DNA of 64,000 nt from Actibacterium sp. MT2.3-13A (GCF_018139985.1 NZ_JAGSOU010000005.1:62001-126000), one strand, 5' to 3'. Counted from the first letter of the stretch, positions 27,077 to 36,563 are shown. Made by a program: numbers and translations. The notes: generated by a model from the letters alone, not told the origin.

Positions 27077-28987
27077 ATGGAAAGCTTTCTGCTTCAGGCG
27101 ACGATCTATCTGACCGCGATGCTGGTGGCGGTGCCACTGGCCGCGCGGCTGGGGCTTGGCTCAGTGCTGGGCTACCTGCTGGCGGGCATCGCCATCGGGC
27201 CGGTGCTGGGTCTGGTGGGATCTGAATCGCAGGATCTGCAACATTTCGCCGAGTTCGGCGTGGTGATCATGCTGTTCCTGATCGGGCTGGAGCTGGAGCC
27301 GCGCGCGCTGTGGGACATGCGCCATCGGCTTCTGGGGCTGGGCGGGCTGCAGATCAGCCTGACCACCGGCGCGGTGATGGCCGGAACCATGCAACTGGGG
27401 CTGGACTGGAACACCGCGCTGGCCGTCGGCCTGATCTTCGCGCTGTCCTCGACCGCGATCGTGCTCCAGACCCTCAGCGAAAAGGGGCTGATCCGCACCA
27501 GCGGAGGCCGGGCGACCTTCTCGGTGCTGCTGACGCAGGACATCGCGGTGATCCCGATGCTGGCCCTGCTGCCGTTGCTCGCGCTCCAGGCCGGCCCGTC
27601 GCTCGCGCCCGACGGCTCGATCCGGCGGGCCGGGGATGCGGGCGGGGACGCCGCGCATGGCGCCGCCGCGCCGGCACTGTCGCTGCTCGAGGGGCTGCCG
27701 GGCTGGGGTGTGACGCTGATCACGCTGGCCGCGGTCGCGGCGATCATCCTGGCCGGCCATTTCCTGACCCGGCCGCTGTTCCATTTCATCCACGGCGCGC
27801 GGCTGCGCGAGATGTTCACCGCCGTCGCCCTGATGATCGTGATCGGCATCGCCGCGCTGATGATCCTGGTCGGCCTGTCGCCGGCGCTGGGCACGTTCCT
27901 GGCCGGCGTGGTGCTGGCCAACTCGGAATTCCGCCACGATCTCGAGGCCAACCTGGAGCCGTTCAAGGGCCTGCTGCTGGGGCTGTTCTTCATGACCGTG
28001 GGCGCGGGCATCAATGTCGCGGTGCTGTTTGCCAAGCCGGTCACCATCGTCGGGCTGACGCTGGCGCTGATGATCGCCAAGGGCTTGATCCTTTACCTTC
28101 TGGGCAGCCTGTTCCGGCTGCGGGGGCGCAACCGCTGGCTGTTCACGCTGGGGCTGGCGCAGGCGGGCGAGTTCGGCTTTGTGCTGGTCAGCTTCTCGCT
28201 GAAGACCCATGTGCTGACCGCGGGGTTGGGGCAGACTCTGCTGCTGGTGATCGCGCTGTCGATGCTGATGACGCCGCTGTTCTTCATCCTCTACGAGGTG
28301 CTTTCGCGCCGGACGAAGGAGGTGCCCGAAGCGCGCGAGGCCGACCTGATCGACGAACAGCAACCGATCATCATCGCCGGAATGGGTCGGTTCGGGCAGG
28401 TGGTGAACCGGATGTTGCAGATGTCGGGGTTCCGGGCCACGGTGCTGGACCACGACCTCGCCACGATCGAGCTGATGCGCCGGTTCGGCTTCAAGGCGTT
28501 CTTCGGCGATCCGACCCGGCCGGAGTTGCTGCATGCCGCGGGGTTGGCCGAGGCGCGGGTCCTGGTGGTCGCGCTCGACGACAAGGACGCCTCCACGCGG
28601 CTGGTGCGCTACGCGCGGCGCGAACGCCCCGACCTGCATATCGTGGCCCGCGCGCGCGACCGGATGCATGTTTACGAGCTCTACCGCGCGGGCGCCGACG
28701 ACATCGTGCGCGAGATGTTCGACAGCTCCCTGCGCGCCGGCCGCTATGTGCTGGAGAACATGGGCCTCACCGATTTCGAGGCGAACGAGATGGAGACCGC
28801 CTTCTACAAGCACGACCGGCAGGTGCTGCGCGAACTGGCCGAGCTGTGGAAGCCCGGCGTGCCGCTGGACCAGAACGACGCCTATGTCGAGCGCGCGCGC
28901 CAGCTGAACAAGGAGCTGGAAACCGCGCTGGCCACGCGCGCCGCAAAGGCAGAGAAAGAGCCTGCGGACAGGCCCGCGGAGGGCTGA
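27077..28987 (+). CDS. Monovalent cation:proton antiporter-2 (Kef-type)
   Basis: Inner-membrane CPA2 transporter of 636 residues. About 12-13 helices cover residues 1-400 with the conserved FGVVIMLFLIGLELEP and ALSSTAIVLQTL segments. A cytosolic TrkA-N Rossmann domain follows (IIAGMGRFGQ at about 435) with a potassium/glutathione-type ligand loop, then a charged C-terminal tail. Kef systems exchange K+ for H+ during electrophile or pH stress. A 50-residue Gly/Asp/Ala insert around 175-200 is a local oddity. KefB versus KefC cannot be assigned and no ancillary KefG/F gene is adjacent. Confidence 0.9.
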   Translation: MESFLLQATIYLTAMLVAVPLAARLGLGSVLGYLLAGIAIGPVLGLVGSESQDLQHFAEFGVVIMLFLIGLELEPRALWDMRHRLLGLGGLQISLTTGAVMAGTMQLGLDWNTALAVGLIFALSSTAIVLQTLSEKGLIRTSGGRATFSVLLTQDIAVIPMLALLPLLALQAGPSLAPDGSIRRAGDAGGDAAHGAAAPALSLLEGLPGWGVTLITLAAVAAIILAGHFLTRPLFHFIHGARLREMFTAVALMIVIGIAALMILVGLSPALGTFLAGVVLANSEFRHDLEANLEPFKGLLLGLFFMTVGAGINVAVLFAKPVTIVGLTLALMIAKGLILYLLGSLFRLRGRNRWLFTLGLAQAGEFGFVLVSFSLKTHVLTAGLGQTLLLVIALSMLMTPLFFILYEVLSRRTKEVPEAREADLIDEQQPIIIAGMGRFGQVVNRMLQMSGFRATVLDHDLATIELMRRFGFKAFFGDPTRPELLHAAGLAEARVLVVALDDKDASTRLVRYARRERPDLHIVARARDRMHVYELYRAGADDIVREMFDSSLRAGRYVLENMGLTDFEANEMETAFYKHDRQVLRELAELWKPGVPLDQNDAYVERARQLNKELETALATRAAKAEKEPADRPAEG

Positions 28988-29162
28988 AGTCAGGCCGATC
29001 CCTGCACGCCTCGGCGCGGCCCTCGGCCGGGGATCCGGAACTGCGGGCAGGCGCTGCCCCGCGTGAACGCCGGGCGGAAAGTTCGATCGTCGTGCCCGAC
29101 CGGGGGACGGCCCCCTACCCGAAATGCGGGGCAACGCGCCATGCGGCGCTGTCCCAAACAGG

Positions 29163-29197
29163 AACAGCCGCAGCGGCGGGCGCTGCGGCTGTTTTCC
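29163..29197. terminator. Bidirectional terminator between antiporter and carD
   Basis: Perfect 13-bp stem AACAGCCGCAGCG (29163-29175) / CGCTGCGGCTGTT (29181-29193), loop GCGGG. TTTT follows on the plus strand; a weaker TTCCTGTTT follows on the minus strand. It serves the two convergent genes. The 175 bp between the antiporter stop and this hairpin contain no gene that I recognise. Confidence 0.8.
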
Positions 29198-29212
29198 GGC
29201 GAAGGGCGGCGA

Positions 29213-29722
29213 TCACGCGGCGCGCGACACCAGCACCTCGTCCACCTGTTTCTGGGCCTTGACCTCGTCCATGCCCGCCACGGCGGCCACTTCGCGGGTC
29301 AGACGCTCCAGCGCGGCCTCGTAGAGCTGACGCTCCGAATAGCTCTGTTCGCGCTGATCGTCGGTGCGGTGCAGGTCGCGCACCACCTCGGCGATCGAGA
29401 TCAGGTCGCCCGAGTTGATCTTCTGCTCATACTCCTGGGCACGGCGCGACCACATGGCGCGCTTGACCTTGGCCTTGCCCTTCAGCGTGGTCATCGCCTT
29501 TTCCACCACGTCGGGCGAGCTGAGCGAGCGCATGCCGACCTCGGTCGCCTTGTTGGTGGGAACGCGCAGGGTCATCTTGTCCTTCTCGAAGGAGATGACG
29601 AACAGCTCCAGCGCGATGCCGGCGATTTCCTGCTCCTCGATCGACACGATCTGGCCCACGCCATGCGCGGGGTAAACGACGTAGTCATTGGGGCGGAATT
29701 CGGATTTCTTGGTTTTACTCAT
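29213..29722 (-). CDS. carD: CarD family transcription factor
   Basis: RNA-polymerase-binding regulator of 169 residues. The N-terminal RNAP-interaction Tudor-like domain is FRPNDYVVYPAHGVGQIVSI; the C-terminal helical DNA-binding part includes MWSRRAQEYEQKINSGDL. CarD/CdnL stabilises open complexes at rRNA and housekeeping promoters. The gene has its own leader and terminator, separate from fdxA upstream. Confidence 0.95.
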   Translation of the reverse strand: MSKTKKSEFRPNDYVVYPAHGVGQIVSIEEQEIAGIALELFVISFEKDKMTLRVPTNKATEVGMRSLSSPDVVEKAMTTLKGKAKVKRAMWSRRAQEYEQKINSGDLISIAEVVRDLHRTDDQREQSYSERQLYEAALERLTREVAAVAGMDEVKAQKQVDEVLVSRAA

Positions 29723-29892
29723 ATAGCTTCACTTCCTCGCACGAGCCCTTGACGAGACAGAGATACTTTTCCTGCCCGGAACGGGAATGATCCGGCAGGC
29801 TGTCGTATCTGGCGCTGAAAAGCCACACCGCAGGCGAGCATCGCTGCGCGTGGTTGTCAGGTCTAAACGGCACTTTATCGGATGCATATATA

Positions 29893-29946
29893 GCAAAAAA
29901 CGCGGGGCTTTTGAAGTGCCGCGCCGCAGAACCCGCGGCAACCCCG
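29893..29946 (-). terminator. Terminator after fdxA
   Basis: On the minus strand CGGGG (29946-29942) pairs with CCCCG (29907-29903), enclosing a TGCCGCG/CGCGGCA stem, followed by GTTTTTTG. It separates fdxA from carD. The rest of the 298-bp gap (29723-30020) shows only a probable carD leader. Confidence 0.65.
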
Positions 29947-30020
29947 TATTTTAAGGGGAATCTTTCCCGTCCGGGCGCGGCGCGGCGGGCGCGGCGGCGC
30001 GGCGGGGACCGAATCGGGGC

Positions 30021-30359
30021 TCAGCCGCCCTCGCCCGGCTTCTCCGAGAAATACTTCTCCAGCTTGCCGTCTTCGCCGTCGCGTGCCTCGGCCTCGGGCA
30101 GTTGGTCCTTCTTGGAGATGATCACCGGCCACATTTCGGAATACTTGCGGTTGAACTCCACCCATTTCTCCATGTCCGGCTCGGTGTCGGGTCGGATGGC
30201 GTCGGCGGGGCATTCGGGCTCGCACACGCCGCAATCGATGCACTCGTCGGGATGGATGACCAGCATGTTCTCGCCTTCGTAGAAACAGTCGACCGGGCAG
30301 ACCTCCACGCAGTCGGTGTATTTGCAGGCGATGCAGTTCTCGATCACGACATACGTCAT
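30021..30359 (-). CDS. fdxA: Seven-iron ferredoxin
   Basis: Small electron carrier of 112 residues. The first cluster motif [17 protein letters not shown] is missing the usual fourth spacing and so is a [3Fe-4S]/[4Fe-4S] mix. [12 protein letters not shown] provides the second cluster. The C-terminal extension ([13 protein letters not shown], to a charged tail) is typical of the alphaproteobacterial FdxA. It follows the S4/helicase genes on the same strand, 54 nt after the S4 stop, and may be part of that transcript. Confidence 0.95.
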   Translation of the reverse strand: MTYVVIENCIACKYTDCVEVCPVDCFYEGENMLVIHPDECIDCGVCEPECPADAIRPDTEPDMEKWVEFNRKYSEMWPVIISKKDQLPEAEARDGEDGKLEKYFSEKPGEGG

Positions 30360-30413
30360 GCGGTGGCCCTCGTTCCTCTTGGCTTGGCCGATTAGCTAGA
30401 CCAGCCCGATGGA

Positions 30414-30794
30414 TCATTCAAGCGGCGACGTTTTGAAAAGATGATTCTGTCGTCTTTCTTTCTTCGTCGGCCGCCCCTTGCCCTCATATCGTGGCGCGGG
30501 CGGGTCGCTGTCCTTGATCGGAGTCAAGTCCTGGTAAAGCATTCTGGCCTCGGGCGCGGGGCCGCGCCGCTCGCCCGGCGCGAGGATGCGCACGACACGA
30601 ATTTCGCGGCCCTGCAGAAAGGTCAGGGTATCGCCCGGCCCCACCTTGTGGGCCGGTTTCGCGGTTTTGACGCCGTTGACCCGGACATGGCCGCCCGAGA
30701 CCACCTTGGCCGCCAGCGTGCGCGTCTTGAAGAACCGCGCCTGCCACAGCCACTTGTCGAGGCGGATCAGCGGGCGGGGTTCTTCAGCTGTCAC
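30414..30794 (-). CDS. S4-domain RNA-binding protein (Hsp15-like)
   Basis: Protein of 126 residues with an N-terminal S4 fold (IRLDKWLWQARFFKTRTLA, then SGGHVRVNGVKTAKP) and a basic C-terminus (RPTKKERRQNHLFK). Hsp15/HslR relatives bind stalled 50S subunits carrying peptidyl-tRNA. The start is GTG at 30794, which directly abuts the TAA of the upstream helicase gene, so translation is likely coupled. Confidence 0.9.
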   Translation of the reverse strand: MTAEEPRPLIRLDKWLWQARFFKTRTLAAKVVSGGHVRVNGVKTAKPAHKVGPGDTLTFLQGREIRVVRILAPGERRGPAPEARMLYQDLTPIKDSDPPAPRYEGKGRPTKKERRQNHLFKTSPLE

Positions 30795-33599
30795 TTACTT
30801 GCGGTCCTTCAGCCCCATCAGCGCGGCGGCGAAGGGGTTGTCGGGGTCGATGGCCTTTTCCTTGCGGGGCGGGCGCGCCTGGAAGGAGCGGGGCTTGCCG
30901 CCGGCGCCGGCCTCTTCCGGGGCGCGCTTGCCCTTGCCCTTGGGCTTGCCGCGGCCCTTGCCCTGCGGGCGCTCGCCGCGGTCCTGGCGCGGCTTGCCCG
31001 GACGGCGCGGCGCCCAGGTGAAGGTGTAGAAGACCTCGATCTCGGGCTCGGACGCGCCCGGTTCCGATGCCTCCGGCGCCTCGGCCGTCTCGGCGGCCGC
31101 CTCGGCAGCGGGCTCGGGCGCGGGTTCGGCGGCAGGCGCGGCCTCTTCGGCCTCCGGTTGCCCGGCGACCTCCGCAGTGGGGGCCTCCTCCGCGGCAGGC
31201 GCCTCGGCGGCTTCCGGCGCGGGTTTGACCTTGGGCCGCTCGCCGCGCTCGGCCTTGTAGCCCAGCCCCTGCATCAGGTCGGCGAACTGTTCCAGCGTCA
31301 TGCCGGTGATCGACAGCATGTCCGCCGTCGACTCGAAGCCGCCCCGGCTGTCCTGCCCGCGCAGCATGTCGGCCAGGCGCTCCAACATGTCGATGCGGAT
31401 CGCGCGCTGGCCCGCGCGGCGATAACCCGAAAGCGTGTAGTAGCCGTCCGGCACATCGCCGATCGCGGGGATGGTGACCAGCCCCGGCGGCGGGCTTTCG
31501 GGGAATTCCTGCAGGCCCTGCGCGAGCGACCACAGCACCAGCCGCAGCCGGGTCGGCGCCGGCTTCAGCAGCAGCGGCAGGAAGATCGTGAATTGGCCGA
31601 AGCGCACGCCGTGCTTGCGCAGCAGGCCGCGCGCCTCCTGGTCGAGGTCCTTGACCTCCGTGGCCACATCGTCACGCGGGATGACGCCCATCCCCTCGAT
31701 CAGGCGGAAGGCGAAGCCACGCGCCATGCCGGCCAGCGCCTCGTCGCGCTGCATGTTCAGCAGCGGCTCGAACAGGGTGGCGACCTTGCGGTCGATGAAA
31801 TGCTGCAGCCGGCGCTTGACCTTCTCGGTCACGTCGACGCCCGCCTCGTCATCGACGAAGGCCTCGACCTGCGGTTTCAGCGGCTCGGCCCCCGGGACCA
31901 GCTTGCCCACGGCATGCTCGCCCCACATCAGCCCGCCCTGCTCGGTGAAATCGAGCTCGGTATCGGGGGCATTGTAGAACCGGTCGGCGCGCAGGTGGAA
32001 TTCCGGCTTCAGCGCGGCCAGGCTGGCCGAGCGCAGGGTCTTGGCCTCGTCCGGCCCGCTGCTGGAATCCTGACGGAAGCGGAACCCTTCCAGACGGCCG
32101 ACGAACTCGCCCTCGACCGTCACTTCACCCTTTTCGTTCACGTCGGCCACAAGGCCCTCCTTCTGCTTCAACCGGCGCAGCAGCACAGAGGTGCGCCGGT
32201 CAACAAATCTCTTGGTCAGCGCGCCGTGCAGCGCATCCGACAGCCGATCTTCTACAGCGCGGGTGGCCCCGCGCCAATGGCTTTCATCGTCCACCCAGCC
32301 CTTGCGCTGCGCGACATAGGTCCATGTACGGATATAGGCCAGCCGTTTGGACAGCGTGTCAATGTCGCCATCCGTCCGGTCGAGGCGCTTGACCTGGCGC
32401 GCGAGCCAGTCGTCGGGCACCCGCCCCTCCTGCAGGAAGCCGAAGATCCGCTCCAGCATCCCGGCATGTTCGGCCTGGCTGATGCCGCGGAAATCGGGGA
32501 TGCGGCAGACATCCCACAACAGCCGCGTGTCAGCGGGGTGCACCAGCCGGTCGCGCAGATCGGGCTGGCCGGTCAGCGCCTTCAGCGCGTGCAGGTCGTC
32601 GGCCTCGCGCGCGCGGGTCAGCCATTCGCTGTCGGTGCCGCGTTCGAGCGAGGCGATCAGCCGCTCGGGGGTGCCGAACTCCAGATCGCCGTTGCGCCAT
32701 TGCAGCTTGCGGATGGGGGCGAAGCGGTGGGCGGTGATCGCCTCCACCACCTCGTCGTCCAGCGGCCGCGCCTCGCCGGTCACGCCGAAGCTGCCGGGCA
32801 TGGTGTGGCGCCCGGCGCGGCCGGCGATCTGGGCCAGTTCGTTCGGGGCCAGTTCGCGCATGCGGCGGCCGTCGAACTTGCGCAGGCCGGAAAACGCCAC
32901 ATGCTTGATGTCGAGGTTCAGCCCCATCCCGATGGCGTCGGTCGCCACCAGGTAATCCACGTCGCCGTTCTGGTAGAGATCCACCTGCGCGTTGCGGGTG
33001 CGCGGCGAGAGCGCCCCCATCACCACCGCGCAGCCGCCCTTCTGCCGGCGGATCAGTTCGGCGATGGCATAGACGTTATCGACCGAGAAGCCGACGATGG
33101 CGGCGCGCGGCGGCATGCGGCTGATCTTCTTCGAGCCCGAATAGATCAGCTCGGAAAATCGCTCGCGCCGCATGAACTGCGCCTTGGGCACCAGCGCCGC
33201 GATGGCGTTGCGCATGGTGTCGGAGCCGAGGAAAAGCGTCTCGTGCAGGCCACGCGCGTGCAGCAGACGGTCGGTGAAGACATGGCCGCGCTCGGGGTCG
33301 GCGCAGAGCTGGATCTCGTCCACGGCCAGGAAATCGGCGCCGATGCCGGTGGGCATCGCCTCAACCGTGCAGACCCAGTATTGCGCCCGCTCGGGCACGA
33401 TGCGCTCCTCGCCGGTGACCAGCGCCACCACCGAGGGGCCGCGCAGGCTGACGATGCGGTCATAGACCTCGCGCGCCAGCAGGCGCAGCGGCAGGCCGAT
33501 CACGCCGGTGCGGTGCGCCAGCATCCGCTCGATCGCGTAATGCGTCTTGCCGGTATTGGTCGGCCCGAGGACCGCGGTGACCCGCGATTGCGCAAGCAT
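30795..33599 (-). CDS. Suv3-like superfamily 2 RNA helicase
   Basis: Protein of 934 residues. Walker A is GPTNTGKTHYAIERM (about 12-26), the DEAD-equivalent is AVDEIQLC, and motif VI is QIAGRAGRH. This set is typical of mitochondrial Suv3 and its alphaproteobacterial homologues, which act in RNA decay. Central Suv3-type domains follow (residues 300-800). The C-terminal ~130 residues are Ala/Pro/Glu-rich and then strongly basic (KGRGKPKGKGKRAPEE), probably a flexible RNA-binding tail. It is followed without a gap by the S4 gene, and the two may share RNA substrates. Confidence 0.9.
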   Translation of the reverse strand: MLAQSRVTAVLGPTNTGKTHYAIERMLAHRTGVIGLPLRLLAREVYDRIVSLRGPSVVALVTGEERIVPERAQYWVCTVEAMPTGIGADFLAVDEIQLCADPERGHVFTDRLLHARGLHETLFLGSDTMRNAIAALVPKAQFMRRERFSELIYSGSKKISRMPPRAAIVGFSVDNVYAIAELIRRQKGGCAVVMGALSPRTRNAQVDLYQNGDVDYLVATDAIGMGLNLDIKHVAFSGLRKFDGRRMRELAPNELAQIAGRAGRHTMPGSFGVTGEARPLDDEVVEAITAHRFAPIRKLQWRNGDLEFGTPERLIASLERGTDSEWLTRAREADDLHALKALTGQPDLRDRLVHPADTRLLWDVCRIPDFRGISQAEHAGMLERIFGFLQEGRVPDDWLARQVKRLDRTDGDIDTLSKRLAYIRTWTYVAQRKGWVDDESHWRGATRAVEDRLSDALHGALTKRFVDRRTSVLLRRLKQKEGLVADVNEKGEVTVEGEFVGRLEGFRFRQDSSSGPDEAKTLRSASLAALKPEFHLRADRFYNAPDTELDFTEQGGLMWGEHAVGKLVPGAEPLKPQVEAFVDDEAGVDVTEKVKRRLQHFIDRKVATLFEPLLNMQRDEALAGMARGFAFRLIEGMGVIPRDDVATEVKDLDQEARGLLRKHGVRFGQFTIFLPLLLKPAPTRLRLVLWSLAQGLQEFPESPPPGLVTIPAIGDVPDGYYTLSGYRRAGQRAIRIDMLERLADMLRGQDSRGGFESTADMLSITGMTLEQFADLMQGLGYKAERGERPKVKPAPEAAEAPAAEEAPTAEVAGQPEAEEAAPAAEPAPEPAAEAAAETAEAPEASEPGASEPEIEVFYTFTWAPRRPGKPRQDRGERPQGKGRGKPKGKGKRAPEEAGAGGKPRSFQARPPRKEKAIDPDNPFAAALMGLKDRK

Positions 33600-33620
33600 A
33601 CGGCTGTCTCTCCGCCCGGA

Positions 33621-34184
33621 TTAAAGGGTCGTGCCGGAGAGTTCTTTCTCCAGACGCTCGATGGCCCCTTTTAGGTCGGGCTCGTTGGGATGTATAGCGC
33701 GCGCGGCGCGATAGGCCTCCAGCGCGCGGCCGGGCTGGCCCATCTCCTCGAAGATCGTGCCGAGCCCGATCAGCGCGCCGAAATGGCGCGGGTTCAGCGT
33801 CAGCGCGCGGGCGATATCCTGCATAGCGGGGCCGAACAGCCCCTGCCGGTAATAGGCGGTGGCGCGTGCGTTGAAGCCTTCGGCGAAATCGGGGGCGTGG
33901 TCGGTCAGCGCGGTCAGATGCTCGACCGCGGCATCCAGGTCGTCCGCCTCCATCGCCTCGCGCCCGCGCTGCAGCAGCAGGTCCATCGCGGACGAGCCGG
34001 ATTTTGACCATTCCATCCAGATTTCCTGCTCGACCACCCGCCAGTTGGCCAGCCCGTCCTGCGCAAGCTGCGCGAACAGGTCGTCCAGTCGGCCGGATTC
34101 GGCCGCCGGGGCCGGCAGCGAAAACGTGTATGTGACGGCAAATGCCGCCACGGTATGATTGAGAAATCTGGTGAGTCCGCTCAT
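33621..34184 (-). CDS. Exported tetratricopeptide-repeat protein
   Basis: Protein of 187 residues with an N-terminal hydrophobic signal (AAFAVTYTFSLPAPAAES). Three TPR units follow from about residue 65 (DLLLQRGREAMEADDLDAAV, DFAEGFNARATAYYRQGLF, HFGALIGLGTIFEEMGQPGRA). Probably a periplasmic scaffold; partner unknown. It ends 22 nt before the helicase start and so may head that operon. Confidence 0.85.
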   Translation of the reverse strand: MSGLTRFLNHTVAAFAVTYTFSLPAPAAESGRLDDLFAQLAQDGLANWRVVEQEIWMEWSKSGSSAMDLLLQRGREAMEADDLDAAVEHLTALTDHAPDFAEGFNARATAYYRQGLFGPAMQDIARALTLNPRHFGALIGLGTIFEEMGQPGRALEAYRAARAIHPNEPDLKGAIERLEKELSGTTL

Positions 34185-34253
34185 ATCGGGTTCAAATGTA
34201 GTGCATCGGCCGGCAAATGCGAGAGCCCACCGGCCAGAATCGGAGGAAGACCC

Positions 34254-34541
34254 ATGAGCGACGTGATCGCGGCCGCGGTTGCCGCGCTGAGCGATAAGAT
34301 CGACGGCGGACTCGACGGCTCGGCCAAATTCGTGATCACCGACGAGGGCAGCATCATCGTCGATGCCGACGGCGTGCGCGCCAGCGACGACGAGGCCGAC
34401 GTGACCCTCACCGCGGATCTGGACACGTTCCGCGCGATGTTGGAGGGCGAGCTCAACCCCACCGCCGCCTTCATGACCGGCAGGCTCAGCGTCGATGGCG
34501 ACATGGGCATGGCGATGAAGCTGGGCGCAGCCCTCGCCTGA
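34254..34541 (+). CDS. SCP2 sterol-carrier domain protein
   Basis: Stand-alone SCP2 domain of 95 residues: KFVITDEGSIIVDADGV strand region, then DVTLTADLDTFRAMLEGELN and AAFMTGRLSVDGDMGMAMKL. These domains bind acyl chains or sterol-like lipids. The ATG follows GGAGGA. A lysophospholipase-like gene begins 5 nt downstream, suggesting a shared lipid role. Confidence 0.9.
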   Translation: MSDVIAAAVAALSDKIDGGLDGSAKFVITDEGSIIVDADGVRASDDEADVTLTADLDTFRAMLEGELNPTAAFMTGRLSVDGDMGMAMKLGAALA

Positions 34542-34546
34542 CCGCG

Positions 34547-35509
34547 ATGCTCGACGCGCCTCTCTTCCACGATCTCGCCGACGGCCCGGCTAAAGGATCG
34601 GCCTACTGGCTGACGGCCGGGGACGGGCGGCGCCTGCGAATCGGGGTCTGGCCCGAGGGCGAGCGCGGCACGGTGCTGCTTTTCCCGGGGCGCACCGAAT
34701 ACGTCGAGAAATACGGCCGCGCCGCGCGCGATCTGCGCGCGCGCGGCTTTGCCACGGTGGTGGTGGACTGGCGCGGACAGGGGCTGGCCGACCGGCTGCT
34801 GCCCGACCGCGCGGTGGGCTTCGTCGAGAGATTCACCGACTACCAGCACGACGTGGCCGCGGTGGTGACGGCGCTGCCCGCGCTGGCCCTGCCCCGGCCG
34901 CTTTTCCTGCTCTCGCATTCGATGGGCGGCTGCATCGGGCTGCGCGCGATCATGACCGGGCTGAAGGTGGAGGCGGCCTGTTTCTCGGGCCCGATGTGGG
35001 ACATCGAGCTTCCGGCGCTGATGCGTCCGGCGGCCTGGGCCCTCACCTATGCCAGCCGCAAGGTCGGGCTGGGAGCGCGCTACGCGCCGGGTTCCAGCGG
35101 GCAGGCGGCCTATCCCGAGACCGCCCCCTTCGACGGCAACGAGCTGACCACCGACCGCGAGATGTATGCCTGGATGCGCCGCCAGACCGAGGCCGAGCCC
35201 GCGCTGTCGCTGGGCGGGCCGAGCCTGCACTGGGTGCACGAGGCGCTGTGCGAGATCCGCGCCCTGCGCCCCCTTCCCTCGCCCGCGCTGCCGGCGCTGA
35301 CCTTCGTGGGCAGCGACGAGACCATCGTCGCCCCCGCCGCGATCGAGGAACGCATGGCGCGCTGGCCCGGCGGTGTGCTGAACCGAGTCGCGGGCGCGCG
35401 CCACGAGGTGATGATGGAAACGCCCGAGCGGCGGGCGCTTTTCTTCGACACCGTGGCCGCCTTCTTCGACGCGGCCGGCAGCAAGGTGCCGTCCCGGGCC
35501 ACGGCCTGA
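34547..35509 (+). CDS. Alpha/beta hydrolase, lysophospholipase-like
   Basis: Protein of 320 residues with the serine-lipase fold. Features: LLFPGRTEYVEKYGRAARDL at the oxyanion strand, the nucleophile elbow LSHSMGG (about residue 124), a late acid in VGSDETIV and the catalytic His in GARHEVMMETPE. These match PldB-type lysophospholipases or monoacylglycerol lipases. Cytosolic; no signal peptide. Co-transcribed with the SCP2 gene. Confidence 0.88.
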   Translation: MLDAPLFHDLADGPAKGSAYWLTAGDGRRLRIGVWPEGERGTVLLFPGRTEYVEKYGRAARDLRARGFATVVVDWRGQGLADRLLPDRAVGFVERFTDYQHDVAAVVTALPALALPRPLFLLSHSMGGCIGLRAIMTGLKVEAACFSGPMWDIELPALMRPAAWALTYASRKVGLGARYAPGSSGQAAYPETAPFDGNELTTDREMYAWMRRQTEAEPALSLGGPSLHWVHEALCEIRALRPLPSPALPALTFVGSDETIVAPAAIEERMARWPGGVLNRVAGARHEVMMETPERRALFFDTVAAFFDAAGSKVPSRATA

Positions 35510-35549
35510 CCGGCCGCCTTTCCCGCCAAGCCCGCGCCGCGCCGGGCCG

Positions 35550-36479
35550 TCAGCGCACCCGGTGCGCCGGCGCCAGCCGGCCGGCGAAGTGGTCGAGGAT
35601 GTTCTGCGCCGCCATCAGCCCCATCTGGCGATAGCCCGCCGGACTCATGGCCCCGGCATGGGGCGTCAGCAGCGCGTTGTCGAGCTGCGCCAGCGGGCTG
35701 TCCGCCGGCAGCGGCTCGGTCTCGAAGACATCGAGGCCGATGCCACCCAGCCGCGGCGCGGCCTGCACCAGGGCATCTTCGTCGATGATGCCGCCGCGCC
35801 CGGTATTGAGCACGAAGGCCCCCGCGGGCAGCAGCGCCAGTTCCCCGGCCCCGATCAGCCCGCGCGTGCCGGGGACGAGCGGCAGGTGCAGGCTCAGCAC
35901 CTCGGCCCGCGGCAGCGCCGCGCGCAGGTCGCGCACCACCGGAAAACCCGCCTCCGCCGCGTCCAGGCTGCGGTGCCAGACCGTGACCTGCATCCCGAAG
36001 GCAGCGCAGAGCGCAGCCACCCGCCGCCCGATGGCGCCGAAGCCCGCCACCAGCACCCGCCGCCCGGCGAGATCCACCGGCGCCAGCGTCTCGATCCCGG
36101 CGAAGCCGTTGCGCGCCACGCGGTCCATCGCGCACGCCTGCCGGGTCAGCGCGAGCAGCATCATCATCGTGTGCTCGGCCACGGGCTGGGCATTGGCGCC
36201 CGGCGTGTTGGAGACCGCGACACCGCGCGCGGCGGCCGCGGCGAGGTCGATATTGTCGACCCCGACCCCGTGCTTGGAGATGATCCGCAGCCCCGGCGCC
36301 TGTTCGATCGTCCCCGCCGAAAGGGGCGCGATCCGCACCAGCCAGGCGTCGGCCCCGGACATGGCACGGGCGCGGGCCCCGTCCGAAAGCTGCCAGCCGC
36401 GCGCGATCTGCCAGCCGGCGCCCGCCAACAGCGTCTCGGCGTCGGCGTGGATGGGTTCAGTCAGGAATACGGTTCGCAT
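35550..36479 (-). CDS. D-isomer-specific 2-hydroxyacid dehydrogenase
   Basis: NAD(P)-dependent dehydrogenase of 309 residues. The Rossmann motif is VLVAGFGAIGRRVA (about 145-158). Catalytic residues are the Arg in LNTGRGGIIDE, the Glu in DVFETEPLP and the His in LTPHAGAM. Substrate is not deducible; phosphoglycerate, glyoxylate/hydroxypyruvate or D-lactate types are possible. ATG at 36479 follows GGGAGG. The 3' end is 40 nt from the convergent hydrolase gene. Confidence 0.9.
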   Translation of the reverse strand: MRTVFLTEPIHADAETLLAGAGWQIARGWQLSDGARARAMSGADAWLVRIAPLSAGTIEQAPGLRIISKHGVGVDNIDLAAAAARGVAVSNTPGANAQPVAEHTMMMLLALTRQACAMDRVARNGFAGIETLAPVDLAGRRVLVAGFGAIGRRVAALCAAFGMQVTVWHRSLDAAEAGFPVVRDLRAALPRAEVLSLHLPLVPGTRGLIGAGELALLPAGAFVLNTGRGGIIDEDALVQAAPRLGGIGLDVFETEPLPADSPLAQLDNALLTPHAGAMSPAGYRQMGLMAAQNILDHFAGRLAPAHRVR

Positions 36480-36528
36480 CGGGGCCTCCCTTTTCCTTTC
36501 GCATAGCGCATTGGCCGAAACTGTCCAT

Positions 36529-36563
36529 GCCTCCGGCAGGAGTATTTTCGCCAAGAAGAAGGC
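36529..36563 (-). repeat. Intergenic repeat, copy C
   Basis: Reading the minus strand: GCCTTCTTCTTGGCGAAAAT, then ACTCCTGCCGGAGGC. It lies between the divergent dehydrogenase and oligoendopeptidase genes. In this subtype the core is followed by GCCGGAGGC instead of the GGGGG/hairpin of copies A and B. Confidence 0.75.

Noticed and set aside
30511-30524. A near FNR box TTGAT-N4-GTCAA
   Set aside because: It is imperfect and lies inside the S4 protein coding region, far from any promoter.
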